DNA of 64,000 bases, from NCBI GenBank assembly GCA_041395105.1, contig JAWLBB010000002.1, positions 992,001 through 1,056,000 on the forward strand, written 5' to 3'. This DNA is from Opitutaceae bacterium (lineage in GTDB: Bacteria; Verrucomicrobiota; Verrucomicrobiia; Opitutales; Opitutaceae). Of the stretch, positions 18,030 through 27,778 are shown one piece after another; within the stretch, counting starts at the first letter, position 1, and each line of letters opens with the position of its first letter. Position numbers and translations under genes: made by a program. A model generated the notes under the pieces. The model ran no database searches. It was not told the origin of the DNA and worked only from the letters and a program-made list of their open reading frames with translations.

Positions 18030-19121
18030 ATGGCTGATAATTCCACCAACACCCCCGGAGCCGACTCCCTTCGTCGTGGTCCGATGAAACGCCGGATGTT
18101 CATTACTTGTCTGGTCGGGACCGCCGCCATCGGCTGGTCCGTCCTCAAACTGAAGGGCACCCGGTCGGCCCACGTCCCGGGAGGCGCCCTGCCGGGCACC
18201 TCCGGAACCCGCAAGCTGTTCAAAATCACCCGAACGACCCGCGCCCTCGGCACCGGAGTTTCCCTCACGGTCCTCCATTCCGACCGCGCCGCCGCCGAAG
18301 AGGCGATCGCCGACGCCTTCCGTGAACTCGGCCGGGTGGAGGACATCATGAGCCTCTACCGCCCGGAAAGTCAGCTTTGTCAGCTCAACCGGGAAGGTCT
18401 GCTCGATCATCCCCATCCCTACCTGATCGAAGTCCTCCAATCGGCCCGCAATCTTTCCGAGGTCACCGATGGTGCCTTCGACGTGACGGTTCAGCCCCTC
18501 TGGCAGCTCTACGACGAGAACGCGAGGGCGGGCACCCTGCCCACTCAAGAGGCAATCCGCAATGCCCTCGCGACGGTGGATTGGCGCCGCGTCGAGATCG
18601 GACGGGACCAGGTGCGGATCAACGGCAGCGGCACCCGGATCACCCTGAACGGCATCGCCCAGGGCTATGCGGCCGACACGGTTAAGCGCGTCCTGGGCGA
18701 GCACGGCATCCGCAGCGCCCTGATCGACACCGGAGAGATCGACGCGATCGGACAAACATCGGGCGATCGGGACTGGACAATCGGGATCAAGCATCCCCGC
18801 AAGATGGGTGAATTCCTCAGCCTGGCCGCCCTCCAGAACCGGGCATTGGCCACCTCAGGAGACTACGAGACCAAATTCAGCGATGACTACCGCCTGAATC
18901 ACCTGCTCGACCCGAAGACCGGCCGTTCTCCCGATGAACTCTCGAGCGTCTCGATCGCCGCGCCGACCGCGCTGCAGGCGGACGCCCTCTCCACCGCTGT
19001 CTTCATCCTCGGCATGGCCGAGGGACGGCGACTGGTCGAATCGACCCCAGGAACCGACGCGCTTTTCGTCACGAAACTAGGCCAGGTGGAACGCACCGCC
19101 GGATTCCCGATTGTCGGCTGA
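18030..19121 (+). CDS. apbE: FAD:protein FMN transferase ApbE
   Basis: Attaches FMN covalently to Thr in D-x-x-(S/T)-G-A-T motifs of exported or membrane flavoproteins. Length 363 residues. Family blocks: 'TRALGTGVSLTVLH', 'SLYRPESQLCQLNREG', 'GAFDVTVQPLWQLY', 'LNGIAQGYAADTV', 'ALIDTGEIDAIGQ', 'ALATSGDYE' and 'NHLLDPKTGRSP'. A twin-basic plus hydrophobic N-terminus (about 20-42) suggests export or membrane anchoring; ATG 18084 (MKRRMFITC) is a plausible alternative start. It directly precedes rnfB. Its likely substrates are encoded downstream: RnfG (Thr197) and RnfD (Thr194) both carry the motif. Confidence 0.93.
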   Translation: MADNSTNTPGADSLRRGPMKRRMFITCLVGTAAIGWSVLKLKGTRSAHVPGGALPGTSGTRKLFKITRTTRALGTGVSLTVLHSDRAAAEEAIADAFRELGRVEDIMSLYRPESQLCQLNREGLLDHPHPYLIEVLQSARNLSEVTDGAFDVTVQPLWQLYDENARAGTLPTQEAIRNALATVDWRRVEIGRDQVRINGSGTRITLNGIAQGYAADTVKRVLGEHGIRSALIDTGEIDAIGQTSGDRDWTIGIKHPRKMGEFLSLAALQNRALATSGDYETKFSDDYRLNHLLDPKTGRSPDELSSVSIAAPTALQADALSTAVFILGMAEGRRLVESTPGTDALFVTKLGQVERTAGFPIVG

Positions 19122-19154
19122 TCCCGATCGATTCGAGCTGAGAGAGGCGTCACC

Positions 19155-20042
19155 GTGATCGAAAACCTGACATCGTCCATTCCCGGCGTCCTCATCTTCA
19201 TGGGGGGCCTCGGCTTTGTTCTGGCCGCGGTCATCGCCTTTGCCAACCGCAAGCTCTACGTGCCCGAAGATCCGCGGGTCGAAGAGGTCGAAGGGATGCT
19301 CCCGGCGACCAATTGCGGCGCCTGCGGCAGCCCGGGTTGCCGGGCCTTCGCCGAAGCCTGCGTGAGCGGAAAAGCCAATCCCGCCCAATGCTCGGTCAGT
19401 TCCCGCGACATGGTGGCCTATATTGCCAACTACCTCGGAGTCGAGGTCGGCAATGAGGAAAAGAAGGTCGCCCGCCTTGCCTGCGCCGGAGGCAATCACG
19501 TCGCCCGGATGAAGGCGGAATATGCCGGCATGAAGACCTGCCGGGCGGCCGTGGCCGCCGGCGGCGGCGGCAAGGCCTGTGTCTGGGGCTGCCTCGGGCT
19601 GGCCGACTGCGAGGTTTCCTGCGATTTCGACGCCATCACCATGGACCGTCACGGACTGCCGGTCGTCGACGAGGACAAGTGCGTGGCCTGCAACGACTGC
19701 GTGGTGGCCTGTCCGCTCGGGCTTTTTTCCCTCCAGCCGATCAGCCACAAGCTGTGGGTTGCCTGCAAAAGCCTGGCCGAAGGCGACGAGGCCCTCGCCG
19801 ATTGCGAAGTGGCCTGCACCGGTTGTGCCCGCTGCGCCGCCGACGCCCCCGACGGCCTCATCACCATCAGGAACAACCTCGCAGTCATCGACTACTCAAA
19901 GAACCGCCTGGCCTCACCCCTGCCCATCCAGCGCTGCCCCACCGGCGCGATCGTCTGGCTGGAGAAAAACACGGTGACCAAGGGAGCCGCCGCCAAGCGG
20001 ATCATTCGCCAGGAGCCCCTCCCGATCAAACCCGACCGCTGA
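19155..20042 (+). CDS. rnfB: Rnf complex subunit B (multi-cluster ferredoxin-type)
   Basis: Entry point for ferredoxin electrons into the Rnf ion pump. GTG start 33 bp after apbE. Residues 10-30 form one transmembrane helix. The proximal Fe-S domain has Cys54, Cys57, Cys62 and Cys79 in 'TNCGACGSPGCRAF'. Further on, 'CVWGCLGLADCEVSCDFDA' and 'CVACNDCVVACPLGL' are paired ferredoxin motifs, followed by 'CEVACTGCARCAADAP'. At 295 residues it is of the long, many-cluster type seen in anaerobes rather than the ~190-residue E. coli RsxB. It is separated from the PFOR gene only by a REP-A pair. Confidence 0.93.
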   Translation: MIENLTSSIPGVLIFMGGLGFVLAAVIAFANRKLYVPEDPRVEEVEGMLPATNCGACGSPGCRAFAEACVSGKANPAQCSVSSRDMVAYIANYLGVEVGNEEKKVARLACAGGNHVARMKAEYAGMKTCRAAVAAGGGGKACVWGCLGLADCEVSCDFDAITMDRHGLPVVDEDKCVACNDCVVACPLGLFSLQPISHKLWVACKSLAEGDEALADCEVACTGCARCAADAPDGLITIRNNLAVIDYSKNRLASPLPIQRCPTGAIVWLEKNTVTKGAAAKRIIRQEPLPIKPDR

Positions 20043-20074
20043 TGAACCACCGGACAGACATTCTCCTTTCGGGT

Positions 20075-20142
20075 GTAGCCACTTCGCTGCGTCGAAGTGT
20101 CCTCACGACCGGCCGGAACGCCGACAAGGCCTCGTTGCCACA
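20075..20142. repeat. REP-A pair between rnfB and the PFOR gene
   Basis: Direct GTAG-headed copy 20075-20100 (stem CACTTCG/CGAAGTG, loop changed to CTGCGT) and a degenerate inverted copy 20114-20142. It lies within what otherwise looks like one operon, so it could shape mRNA stability between the two genes. Confidence 0.65.
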
Positions 20143-20254
20143 TCTTCATTGGCCGGCGGACCTGCAGCCGGAAATGCCCCCGACTGAGCACTGACTTCGA
20201 GGGACTTTCACCCTTCCCCCTTTTACAAGAGCAAACGTTTCAACCACCAAAGTC

Positions 20255-23200
20255 ATGGTTTCTCAAAACAAGAAAGTGAAGTATCCCGGGATCCCTGTTG
20301 CCATGGACGGCAACACCGCCGTCATCATGTGCGAGCGGGAATCGACCGACGCCGCGGGAGCCTATCCGATCACGCCCTCCACCCAGATGGGTGAATACTG
20401 GGCCGAGGAAACCGCCAAGGGTCATATCAATATTTCGGGCCGGCCGCTTATCTTCATCGAGCCCGAAGGAGAACACGCCGCCGCCGGTGTGACCGCCGGC
20501 ATGGCCATGAGTGGCCTGCGCGCGTCCAACTTCTCTTCCGGCCAGGGTATCGCCTACATGCACGAGTCGCTCTACGGCGCGGTCGGCAAGCGGCTTCCCT
20601 ATATCCTCAATATCGGTTGCCGGGCCCTGACCAAGACCAGCCTGAACGTCCACGCCGGGCACGATGACTACCACCTGATGGACGATACCGGATTCTTCCA
20701 GGTGCTCGGCCAGAGCGCCCAGGAAGCGGCCGACCTCAACATCATCTCCCGAAAGATCGCCGAGCTCTCCCTGACCCCCGGCGCCGTGGGCCAGGATGGA
20801 TTCCTGACCACCCACCTGATCGAGACCCTCCTGCTCCCCGAGCGCGAACTGATCGCGGAATACCTCGGCCGTCCCGACGACATCATCGATTCGCCGACGC
20901 CCGCCCAGCGGATGCTCTACGGCGAAAAGCGCCGCCGCATTCCAATTCTCTGGGACATGGACAATCCGGCCATCTCCGGCCCGGTGCAGAACCAGGAATC
21001 CTACATGCAGTCGGTCGCCGCCCAGCGCCCCTATTTCTTCGAACACATCGCGGCCATCGCCGACCAGTGCATGGTCGAATTCACCGACCTGACCGGCCGC
21101 CCCTATGCCCGCGTCTCCACCTTCAAGTGCGAGGATGCCGACTACCTCGTCATTGCCCAGGGCAGCATCATCGGGACGGCTGAGGCCGTCGCCGACTACC
21201 TCCGCGAAACCCGCAAACTGAAGATCGGCGTGGTCAACCTGACCATGTATCGTCCCTTCCCCGGCGATCTCCTCGGACACATCATCAAGGGCCGCAAGGG
21301 CGTCGTCGTCCCCGAGCGCACCGACCAACCCCTGGCCGAGGACCTCCCGGTCATCCGTGAGGTCCGCGCCACCATCAGCAAGTGCGTCGAAAACGGCATG
21401 ACCCCCAAGGGTGAAAGCCTCCCCTATCCGAAATACGCCTCCTACAAGAATCCGGGCGACGCTCCGCCGCTTTACTCGGGATGCTTCGGCCTCGGAAGTC
21501 GCGACCTCCAGCCCGAAGGCATCGTCGGCGCCATCGAGAACATGCTGCCGACCGGGCTGCGGAAGAAATTCTTCTACCTTTCCGTCGATTTCATCAGCAA
21601 GAAGCCGACCTCCCCGAAGAATGAAATCCACCAGCAGGCGCTCCTTGAGAGCTATCCCGCGATCAAGGATCTCGCGGTCAAGGGGAGCGAGAACCCGAAT
21701 CTCCTGCCCAAGGGAGCCATCACCGTCCGGATGCACTCGGTCGGTGGCTGGGGTGCGATCACCACAGGCAAGAACCTCGCGATCACGCTGAACGAACTGC
21801 TCGGTTACGACATCAAGGCCAATCCCAAGTACGGCTCCGAAAAGAAGGGGCAGCCCACCACTTACTACCTCTCGGCCGCTCCCGAAAAGATCCGGATCAA
21901 CTGCGAATACAACTTCGTCGACGCCGTTCTTTCACCCGACCCCAACGTCTTCAGTCACTCGAACCCGCTCTTCGGACTGAAAAAAGGCGGCACCTTCATC
22001 ATCCAGAGCGAACTCACCAATCCCGAGGAGGTCTGGCGGACCTTTCCCGTCCACTCCCGCAAGTACATCATCGATCAGGGCATCAAGGTCTGCTACCTCG
22101 ACGCCTTCCAGATCGCCCGGGACGAGGCGACCGACCCCGAACTGCAGTTCCGGATGCAGGGTATCGCCTTCCAGGGCGCCTTCTTTGCCGGTTCCACCCT
22201 GATGCAATCCGCCGGCCTGACCGAGGAATCCCTTTTCAAGGCGATCCGCGACCAGGTGACCCACAAGTTCGGGAGCAAGGGCGCCCGGGTGGTCGAGGAC
22301 AACATGCGTGTCGTGCGCCGCGGATTTGACGAGCTCAAGACCATCACCGAGATGACCCTGGGCACCGAGGCCGAGGCCGTCGCCATGCGCAAGGAAACCA
22401 ATCTTCCCGTCATGCTGAAGCGGATACCCGCGAGCACCGACCCGAAGACCGACATCCACCGGTTCTGGGAGCAGAGCGGCAGCTTCTACCAGGGCGGCCA
22501 GCCCAACGACCAACTGGCCGATCCCTTCATGGCGCTCAGCCTGATGCCGGCCAATACCGGTGTCTACCGGGACATGACCCAGATCCGCTTCACTCATCCG
22601 GTCTGGCATCCGGAAAAGTGCACCGCCTGCAGCGAATGCTTCACCATCTGCCCGGACAGCGCCATTCCCGGCCTGGCCTGCACCATCGCGGACGCCTTCG
22701 AAACCACGCTCAAACGGGTGCGCAAAAGCGGCCACGAGGCCAAGCTGCTCCCGGGCGCGGTCCGCACCGTCGAGAAGAAGATGCGGGCCATCGCGGCCAG
22801 CGCGACCGGTGACAATGCCAGCATCGACGTCACCCCGATCCTCGATCTCGCCATCGACGAGACCATCTCCGAAGCCAACGGCGACGGCGAAGCCCTGAAA
22901 CAGGAGTTCGGCTGGTTCCGCGAGTCCATGGGCGCCTTCAAGTTCGCCCTGACCAAGCCCTACTACGACCAACGGGAGAAGAAACAGAAGGGAACGGGCG
23001 GCCTCTACGCCATCACGATCAATCCGTACACCTGCAAGGGCTGCATGCTCTGCATCGATGTCTGCGAAGACGGAGCGCTGACCGTCGAGACCCAGACCCC
23101 CGCCTCGGTCAAGAACCTGCGATCGGAGTGGGACTACTGGATGGATCTCCCGACCACTTCACCCGACTTCATCCGGATCGACGACATCGACGAAAAGATC

Positions 23201-25210
23201 GGCGCCCTCGAGACCATGCTGATGGACAAGTCGGTCTATTCGTCGATGGCCTGCGGCGACGGCGCCTGCACCGGCTGTGGCGAGAAATCGATCCTCCATC
23301 TTTTCACCGGAACGATTACCGCGCTGATGCAGCGGCGCGTCCGCAAACATGTCGCGACGATCGACGACCTCATCCGCCGCCTCGAGCTGCACATCAAGGG
23401 CAAGCTGGCCGACACCGTCGACATCTCCAACCTCGCCGCCATCCAGAAGGCCGTCTCCTCGCATCGCGAGCGCGACCTGAAGTTCTCCGAGCTGGCCGAG
23501 GTGCTCGACGAGGGCAAGGGTGGCACCCCGCTCGATCAGGAATGGCTGAGCTGGGTGAGCAATCTCCTCTCCAAGTTGAAGGACCTGAAGTGGCGCTATG
23601 AGTCCGGACCGACCCTGAACGGCCGGGCCAGCCTCGGCTTCATCAATGCGACCGGGTGCTCCTCGGTCTACGGCAGCAGCTTCCCCTACAATCCCTATCC
23701 CTTCCCCTGGTCGAATCACCTCTTCCAGGACGCCGCCTCCGTCTCGCTCGGCCTCTTCGAAGGCCACATGCGGCAGATGGGCGACGGCTTCAAGGCGATC
23801 CGGATGGCCGAGGCTGAACTGACCGGCAAGGAGAGCTTCCAGAAGATCGAAAAGGATCTCGAATACTTCGACTGGAAGAGCTTCACCGACGAAGAATATC
23901 TCCTCTCGCCGCCGGTTGTGGCGGTCGGCGGAGACGGCGCCATGTTCGACATCGGCTTCCAGAACGTGTCCCGGGCCCTCATGACGGGCCGTCCGATCAA
24001 GATCTTCGTCCTGGACACCCAGGTCTACTCCAACACCGGAGGTCAGGCCTGCACCTCGGGCTTCATCGGCCAGGTCTCCGACATGGCCCCCTACGGCAAG
24101 GCGTGGAAGGGCAAGACGGAGATCCGCAAGGAGATGGCGCTGATCGCGGCCGCTCACCGGACCTCCTTCATCCTCCAGGGCAATGTCGCCAACACCACGC
24201 ACCTGATCGAAGGCTTCATCGACGGTCTCAACGCCCGCCGTCCCGCCCTCTTCAGCATCTACGCGGTCTGCCAGCCGGAGCACGGAGTGCCCGACAACAG
24301 CACCGCCCAACGCAGCAAGATGGCCCTCGAATCACGGGCTTACCCGCTCATCCGCTTCGACCCCGATGCGGGCGGATCCTGGGAAGAGTGCATCAGCTTG
24401 GACGGCAATCCGGCCGTCGACGAGGACTGGCCGGTCTACAAGCTGGACTACGTCGACGATGAAGGTAAAGCGCAGCAGATGGAGCTGCCGATGACCTTCG
24501 CCGATTTCGCGGTTCAGGAAGGCCGGTTCCGCAAGCACTTCCGGGTCGCGCCCACCGATACCTGGAACGACAACATGGTTCCCCTGGCCGAGTTCATCGA
24601 GATGGCCGAGGACGACCGCGAAGGTCTCTTCCCCTATATCTGGACGGTGAACAAGAAGAACCAGCTGATGCGGGTCCTCGTCGCCGCGGAGATCGTCCGC
24701 TCAACCGAGGAACGACTCGGCTACTGGAAGACGCTCAAGGGCCTCGCCGGCATGCTCAACAAGGTCGATCCCGAAGTGATCGCCCGTCAGATCAGGGCCG
24801 AGACTGCCCAGAAGCTCGCCTCCGGTCTCATGTCGATGCTGACCGGCGGAGCCACCGCGCTGCCCGGCCTGCTCGACCTGCCCGCACCGAAGCCGGCCCC
24901 GGCGGCCGGCGGCAACGGCGGCGCCGCTCCCGCACCCGCACCCGCCCCATCCGCAGACGGCTTCGAGGCCGCCTGGATCAACCAGGCCGAGTGCACCTCC
25001 TGCGACGAATGCATCAACATCAACGGCAAGATCTTCGCCTACGACGAGAACAAGAAGGCCTTCGTCAAGGATGCCCGGGGCGGTCCCTACAAGGACATCG
25101 TCCGGGCGGCCGAGAAGTGCACCGGGCGCTGTATCCATCCGGGCACGCCGGCCGATCCATCGGAAAAGGGCGTGGATAAGCTGATCAAACGGGCGGAGAA
25201 GTTCCAATAA
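20255..25210 (+). CDS. nifJ: Pyruvate:ferredoxin (flavodoxin) oxidoreductase with fused C-terminal ferredoxin
   Basis: Single-chain PFOR of 1,651 residues; typical enzymes have ~1,170-1,200. Order: pyrimidine-binding alpha domain (about 15-250), alpha C-terminal domain (280-400), gamma domain starting near 490 ('MHSVGGWGAITTGKNLA'), two-cluster ferredoxin domain with 'CTACSECFTICP' (from 789) and 'CKGCMLCIDVC' (from ~927), then the TPP domain with 'CGDGACTGCGEKS' (~1000), 'VGGDGAMFDIGFQN' (~1225) and 'YSNTGGQACTSG'. It converts pyruvate + CoA to acetyl-CoA, CO2 and reduced ferredoxin; another 2-oxoacid is possible. Unusually, an Ala/Pro/Gly linker (about 1540-1570) leads to an extra ferredoxin module 'CTSCDEC' ... 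'CTGRC' (1580-1630). It lies between rnfB and rnfC. Confidence 0.92.
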   Translation: MVSQNKKVKYPGIPVAMDGNTAVIMCERESTDAAGAYPITPSTQMGEYWAEETAKGHINISGRPLIFIEPEGEHAAAGVTAGMAMSGLRASNFSSGQGIAYMHESLYGAVGKRLPYILNIGCRALTKTSLNVHAGHDDYHLMDDTGFFQVLGQSAQEAADLNIISRKIAELSLTPGAVGQDGFLTTHLIETLLLPERELIAEYLGRPDDIIDSPTPAQRMLYGEKRRRIPILWDMDNPAISGPVQNQESYMQSVAAQRPYFFEHIAAIADQCMVEFTDLTGRPYARVSTFKCEDADYLVIAQGSIIGTAEAVADYLRETRKLKIGVVNLTMYRPFPGDLLGHIIKGRKGVVVPERTDQPLAEDLPVIREVRATISKCVENGMTPKGESLPYPKYASYKNPGDAPPLYSGCFGLGSRDLQPEGIVGAIENMLPTGLRKKFFYLSVDFISKKPTSPKNEIHQQALLESYPAIKDLAVKGSENPNLLPKGAITVRMHSVGGWGAITTGKNLAITLNELLGYDIKANPKYGSEKKGQPTTYYLSAAPEKIRINCEYNFVDAVLSPDPNVFSHSNPLFGLKKGGTFIIQSELTNPEEVWRTFPVHSRKYIIDQGIKVCYLDAFQIARDEATDPELQFRMQGIAFQGAFFAGSTLMQSAGLTEESLFKAIRDQVTHKFGSKGARVVEDNMRVVRRGFDELKTITEMTLGTEAEAVAMRKETNLPVMLKRIPASTDPKTDIHRFWEQSGSFYQGGQPNDQLADPFMALSLMPANTGVYRDMTQIRFTHPVWHPEKCTACSECFTICPDSAIPGLACTIADAFETTLKRVRKSGHEAKLLPGAVRTVEKKMRAIAASATGDNASIDVTPILDLAIDETISEANGDGEALKQEFGWFRESMGAFKFALTKPYYDQREKKQKGTGGLYAITINPYTCKGCMLCIDVCEDGALTVETQTPASVKNLRSEWDYWMDLPTTSPDFIRIDDIDEKIGALETMLMDKSVYSSMACGDGACTGCGEKSILHLFTGTITALMQRRVRKHVATIDDLIRRLELHIKGKLADTVDISNLAAIQKAVSSHRERDLKFSELAEVLDEGKGGTPLDQEWLSWVSNLLSKLKDLKWRYESGPTLNGRASLGFINATGCSSVYGSSFPYNPYPFPWSNHLFQDAASVSLGLFEGHMRQMGDGFKAIRMAEAELTGKESFQKIEKDLEYFDWKSFTDEEYLLSPPVVAVGGDGAMFDIGFQNVSRALMTGRPIKIFVLDTQVYSNTGGQACTSGFIGQVSDMAPYGKAWKGKTEIRKEMALIAAAHRTSFILQGNVANTTHLIEGFIDGLNARRPALFSIYAVCQPEHGVPDNSTAQRSKMALESRAYPLIRFDPDAGGSWEECISLDGNPAVDEDWPVYKLDYVDDEGKAQQMELPMTFADFAVQEGRFRKHFRVAPTDTWNDNMVPLAEFIEMAEDDREGLFPYIWTVNKKNQLMRVLVAAEIVRSTEERLGYWKTLKGLAGMLNKVDPEVIARQIRAETAQKLASGLMSMLTGGATALPGLLDLPAPKPAPAAGGNGGAAPAPAPAPSADGFEAAWINQAECTSCDECININGKIFAYDENKKAFVKDARGGPYKDIVRAAEKCTGRCIHPGTPADPSEKGVDKLIKRAEKFQ

Positions 25211-25340
25211 ACGGAATGGACGAAACCGGACAGATTCAGGGACAACTGAGCGAACTCGTGCACACCTCGGATGGAAATCCATTTGGAGGGCGGTCCTCCC
25301 GGGCCGCCAGACGGGACATCCGGTATTCACAAACCCTGAC

Positions 25341-26708
25341 ATGAGCGGACTGCGCAGTCTATTGGATCCGGCCCACTGGTTCCGAAGCACGTTTTCCCAC
25401 GGGATCCACCCCGAGGAAAACAAGCACTTCACCGCGGGCAAACCGATCCAGCGGCTCCCCTTCCCTCCGCAACTCATCCTGCCCCTCTCGCAGCATACCG
25501 GGGCGCCCTCCGTGTCGTTGGTTCATCCCGGGCAGGAGGTGGTCCGGGGCGAGCCGATCGCCAAGGCGGGAGGTTTCGTCTCGGTCCCCCTCCACGCCCC
25601 GGCCACCGGGGTGATCAAGCGGATCGAGCTGATGCCGACCTCGAAGGGGCCCAAGACGCTATCGATCATCCTCGAAGTCTATCCGGGCGACAGCCAGGAG
25701 GTGCGCTACTACAATCCCCGGGACGTCAACCTGATGACGCCCAAGGAGATCGTCCAGGCGGTCCAGGATTCCGGTCTGGTCGGTCTGGGCGGCGCCGCCT
25801 TCCCCACCCACGTCAAACTGGTCCCGCCAAAGGAACACAAGGTCCATACCGTCCTGATCAACGGCTGTGAATGCGAGCCGTTCCTGACGACCGATCACCG
25901 GGTCATGATCGAACAGGCCGAATACCTGATCGCCGGAACCCGCATCTTCATGAAGGCGCTGGGGGCGCAGAAGGCCATCATCGGAACCGAGGAGAACAAG
26001 CTCGATGCCGTCGAAGCCATCCGGCCCCACCTTCCGGCCGACGGCTCGATCACCGTCAAGGTGGTCAAAACCAAGTATCCCCAGGGCGCCGAGAAGATGC
26101 TGGCCAAGGCTCTCATGAATCTTGAGATCCCCTCGGGCGGCTTTCCCTCCGCGGTCGGCCTGGCCGTCTTCAATGTCTCTTCGACCGCCGAGCTCGGCAT
26201 GCTGCTCCCCCAGAGCCAGGGCGTGATCGAGCGTGTCGTCACCATCACGGGTCCCGGCATCGACCGGCCCGGCAATTACCTGGTTCCCCTGGGCACACCC
26301 CTGCGTTTCATCCTTGAGCGACTCGGCTTCCGGGGAAATGCCCAGCACCTCATCCTCGGCGGACCCATGATGGGAAGCACCGTCGCCTCCCTCGATGTAC
26401 CGATCACCAAGGGCACCGGCGGCGTCCTCGTCCTGACCGAGAAAGACACCCATGGCCAGATCTCCGACCGCGCCTACCCATGCATCAGCTGCGGCCAATG
26501 CGTCGACGCCTGCCCCATGCATCTGAATCCCTGCCAGTTGGGCAAACTGGCCTACAAGAGCCGCTACGAGGAAATGGCCGCCGATTTCCATCTGAACGAC
26601 TGCTTTGAATGCGGCTGCTGCAGCTTCGTCTGCCCCGCCAGCATCCCCCTCGTCCAGTATTTCCGCATTTCCAAAGCCCGCAACCGGGAGAAACCAAAGG
26701 CCTCATGA
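25341..26708 (+). CDS. rnfC: Rnf complex subunit C (NADH-binding)
   Basis: Peripheral subunit of Rnf that exchanges electrons with NAD(H). Length 455 residues. Blocks: 'GIHPEENKHFTAGKPI' (N-terminal RnfC barrel), 'SGLVGLGGAAFPTHVKL' (NADH/FMN site), 'LINGCECEPFLTTDHR', 'KTKYPQGAEKML', and two ferredoxin motifs, 'CISCGQCVDACP' and 'CFECGCCSFVCP', each followed by a distal Cys/Pro as usual. The stop overlaps the rnfD start by 4 bp (ATGA), indicating translational coupling. Confidence 0.95.
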   Translation: MSGLRSLLDPAHWFRSTFSHGIHPEENKHFTAGKPIQRLPFPPQLILPLSQHTGAPSVSLVHPGQEVVRGEPIAKAGGFVSVPLHAPATGVIKRIELMPTSKGPKTLSIILEVYPGDSQEVRYYNPRDVNLMTPKEIVQAVQDSGLVGLGGAAFPTHVKLVPPKEHKVHTVLINGCECEPFLTTDHRVMIEQAEYLIAGTRIFMKALGAQKAIIGTEENKLDAVEAIRPHLPADGSITVKVVKTKYPQGAEKMLAKALMNLEIPSGGFPSAVGLAVFNVSSTAELGMLLPQSQGVIERVVTITGPGIDRPGNYLVPLGTPLRFILERLGFRGNAQHLILGGPMMGSTVASLDVPITKGTGGVLVLTEKDTHGQISDRAYPCISCGQCVDACPMHLNPCQLGKLAYKSRYEEMAADFHLNDCFECGCCSFVCPASIPLVQYFRISKARNREKPKAS

Positions 26709-27778
26709 CCGGACCCCTCCAACAGGCTCACGGCAGTCCCAACCCCCAACTGCGCACCTCCCCTCACCTGCGGGTCAGCCCGCCGGTCAACGTGATCATG
26801 CGCAACGTGGTCTACGCCCTGCTTCCGGTTTGCGCGTTTTCCGTCTACCAGTTCGGGATCAGCGCCCTGGCCCTCATCGTGGTGACGACCGGCGTCTGCA
26901 TCGGCACCGAACACCTCATCTGCCGTCTCTCCGGCAAGCCCTCCACCACGCGCGACTGGAGCGTGACCATCACCGGTATCCTCCTGGCCCTGACCCTGCC
27001 ACCCGGATTTCCGCTCTGGATGGCGGCCGTCGCCGGGATCGTCGGCGTGGGGGTCGGCAAGATGTTCTTCGGAGGACTCGGCTTCAATGTGATGAACCCG
27101 GCCCTCGTCGGCCGGGCCTTCGCCCAGGCCGCCTTCACCGTGCCGATCACCACCTGGGTGCCTTATATGAGCGAGGGTCGCTTCACCCAGTTCATCCCCT
27201 CCACCCTGACCCTGCCCTTCCTCAAGCCGGACTCGCTGACCGACTGGCTCGCGTCGGTCGCCCCGGACGGCTTCTCCGGCGCAACCCCGCTCGCCCTGAT
27301 GAAGTTCGAGCACGTGCCAACGGATTCCGTCCAGCTGCTCCTAGGCACGACCGCAGGATCGGCCGGCGAGACGTCAGCCCTGCTCATCCTGCTTTGCGGC
27401 TTCTACCTCGTGTTCCGGCGAATGATGAACTGGCGCATCACCGCCGGCACCCTGCTGGTGGCCGCCATCACTTCGGGGATCTTCCACGCCATCAATCCGG
27501 AAATCTACCCAGGCCCCCTCTTCACCCTTTGCACCGGCGGGCTCATGATCGGAGCCGTCTTCATGGCGACCGACATGGTGGCCTCGCCGGTCACTCCATT
27601 GGGCGTCTGGATTTACGGGGGGATGATCGGGCTCGTCACCGTCATCATCCGACTCTTCGGTGGACTGACCGAAGGTGTCATGTACGCCATTCTGCTGGCC
27701 AACGCCTGCTCGCCCCTGATCAGCGCCGTCACCCAGCCCCGCATCTACGGAGCCCGCAAACCGAAGGCCGCGGCATGA
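26705..27778 (+). CDS. rnfD: Rnf complex subunit D (flavinylated membrane subunit)
   Basis: Integral membrane protein of 357 residues with about nine or ten hydrophobic helices. Conserved 'TGILLALTLPP' and 'FNVMNPALVGRAFAQAAF' are typical of RnfD/NqrB. The periplasmic-loop motif Asp188-Gly-Phe-Ser-Gly-Ala-Thr194 matches the ApbE flavinylation consensus, so FMN on Thr194 is expected. Later blocks 'GPLFTLCTGGLMIGAVFMATD' and 'SPVTPLG' also fit the family. The start is fixed by the ATGA overlap with rnfC; rnfG follows by the same kind of overlap. Confidence 0.95.
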   Translation: MTGPLQQAHGSPNPQLRTSPHLRVSPPVNVIMRNVVYALLPVCAFSVYQFGISALALIVVTTGVCIGTEHLICRLSGKPSTTRDWSVTITGILLALTLPPGFPLWMAAVAGIVGVGVGKMFFGGLGFNVMNPALVGRAFAQAAFTVPITTWVPYMSEGRFTQFIPSTLTLPFLKPDSLTDWLASVAPDGFSGATPLALMKFEHVPTDSVQLLLGTTAGSAGETSALLILLCGFYLVFRRMMNWRITAGTLLVAAITSGIFHAINPEIYPGPLFTLCTGGLMIGAVFMATDMVASPVTPLGVWIYGGMIGLVTVIIRLFGGLTEGVMYAILLANACSPLISAVTQPRIYGARKPKAAA

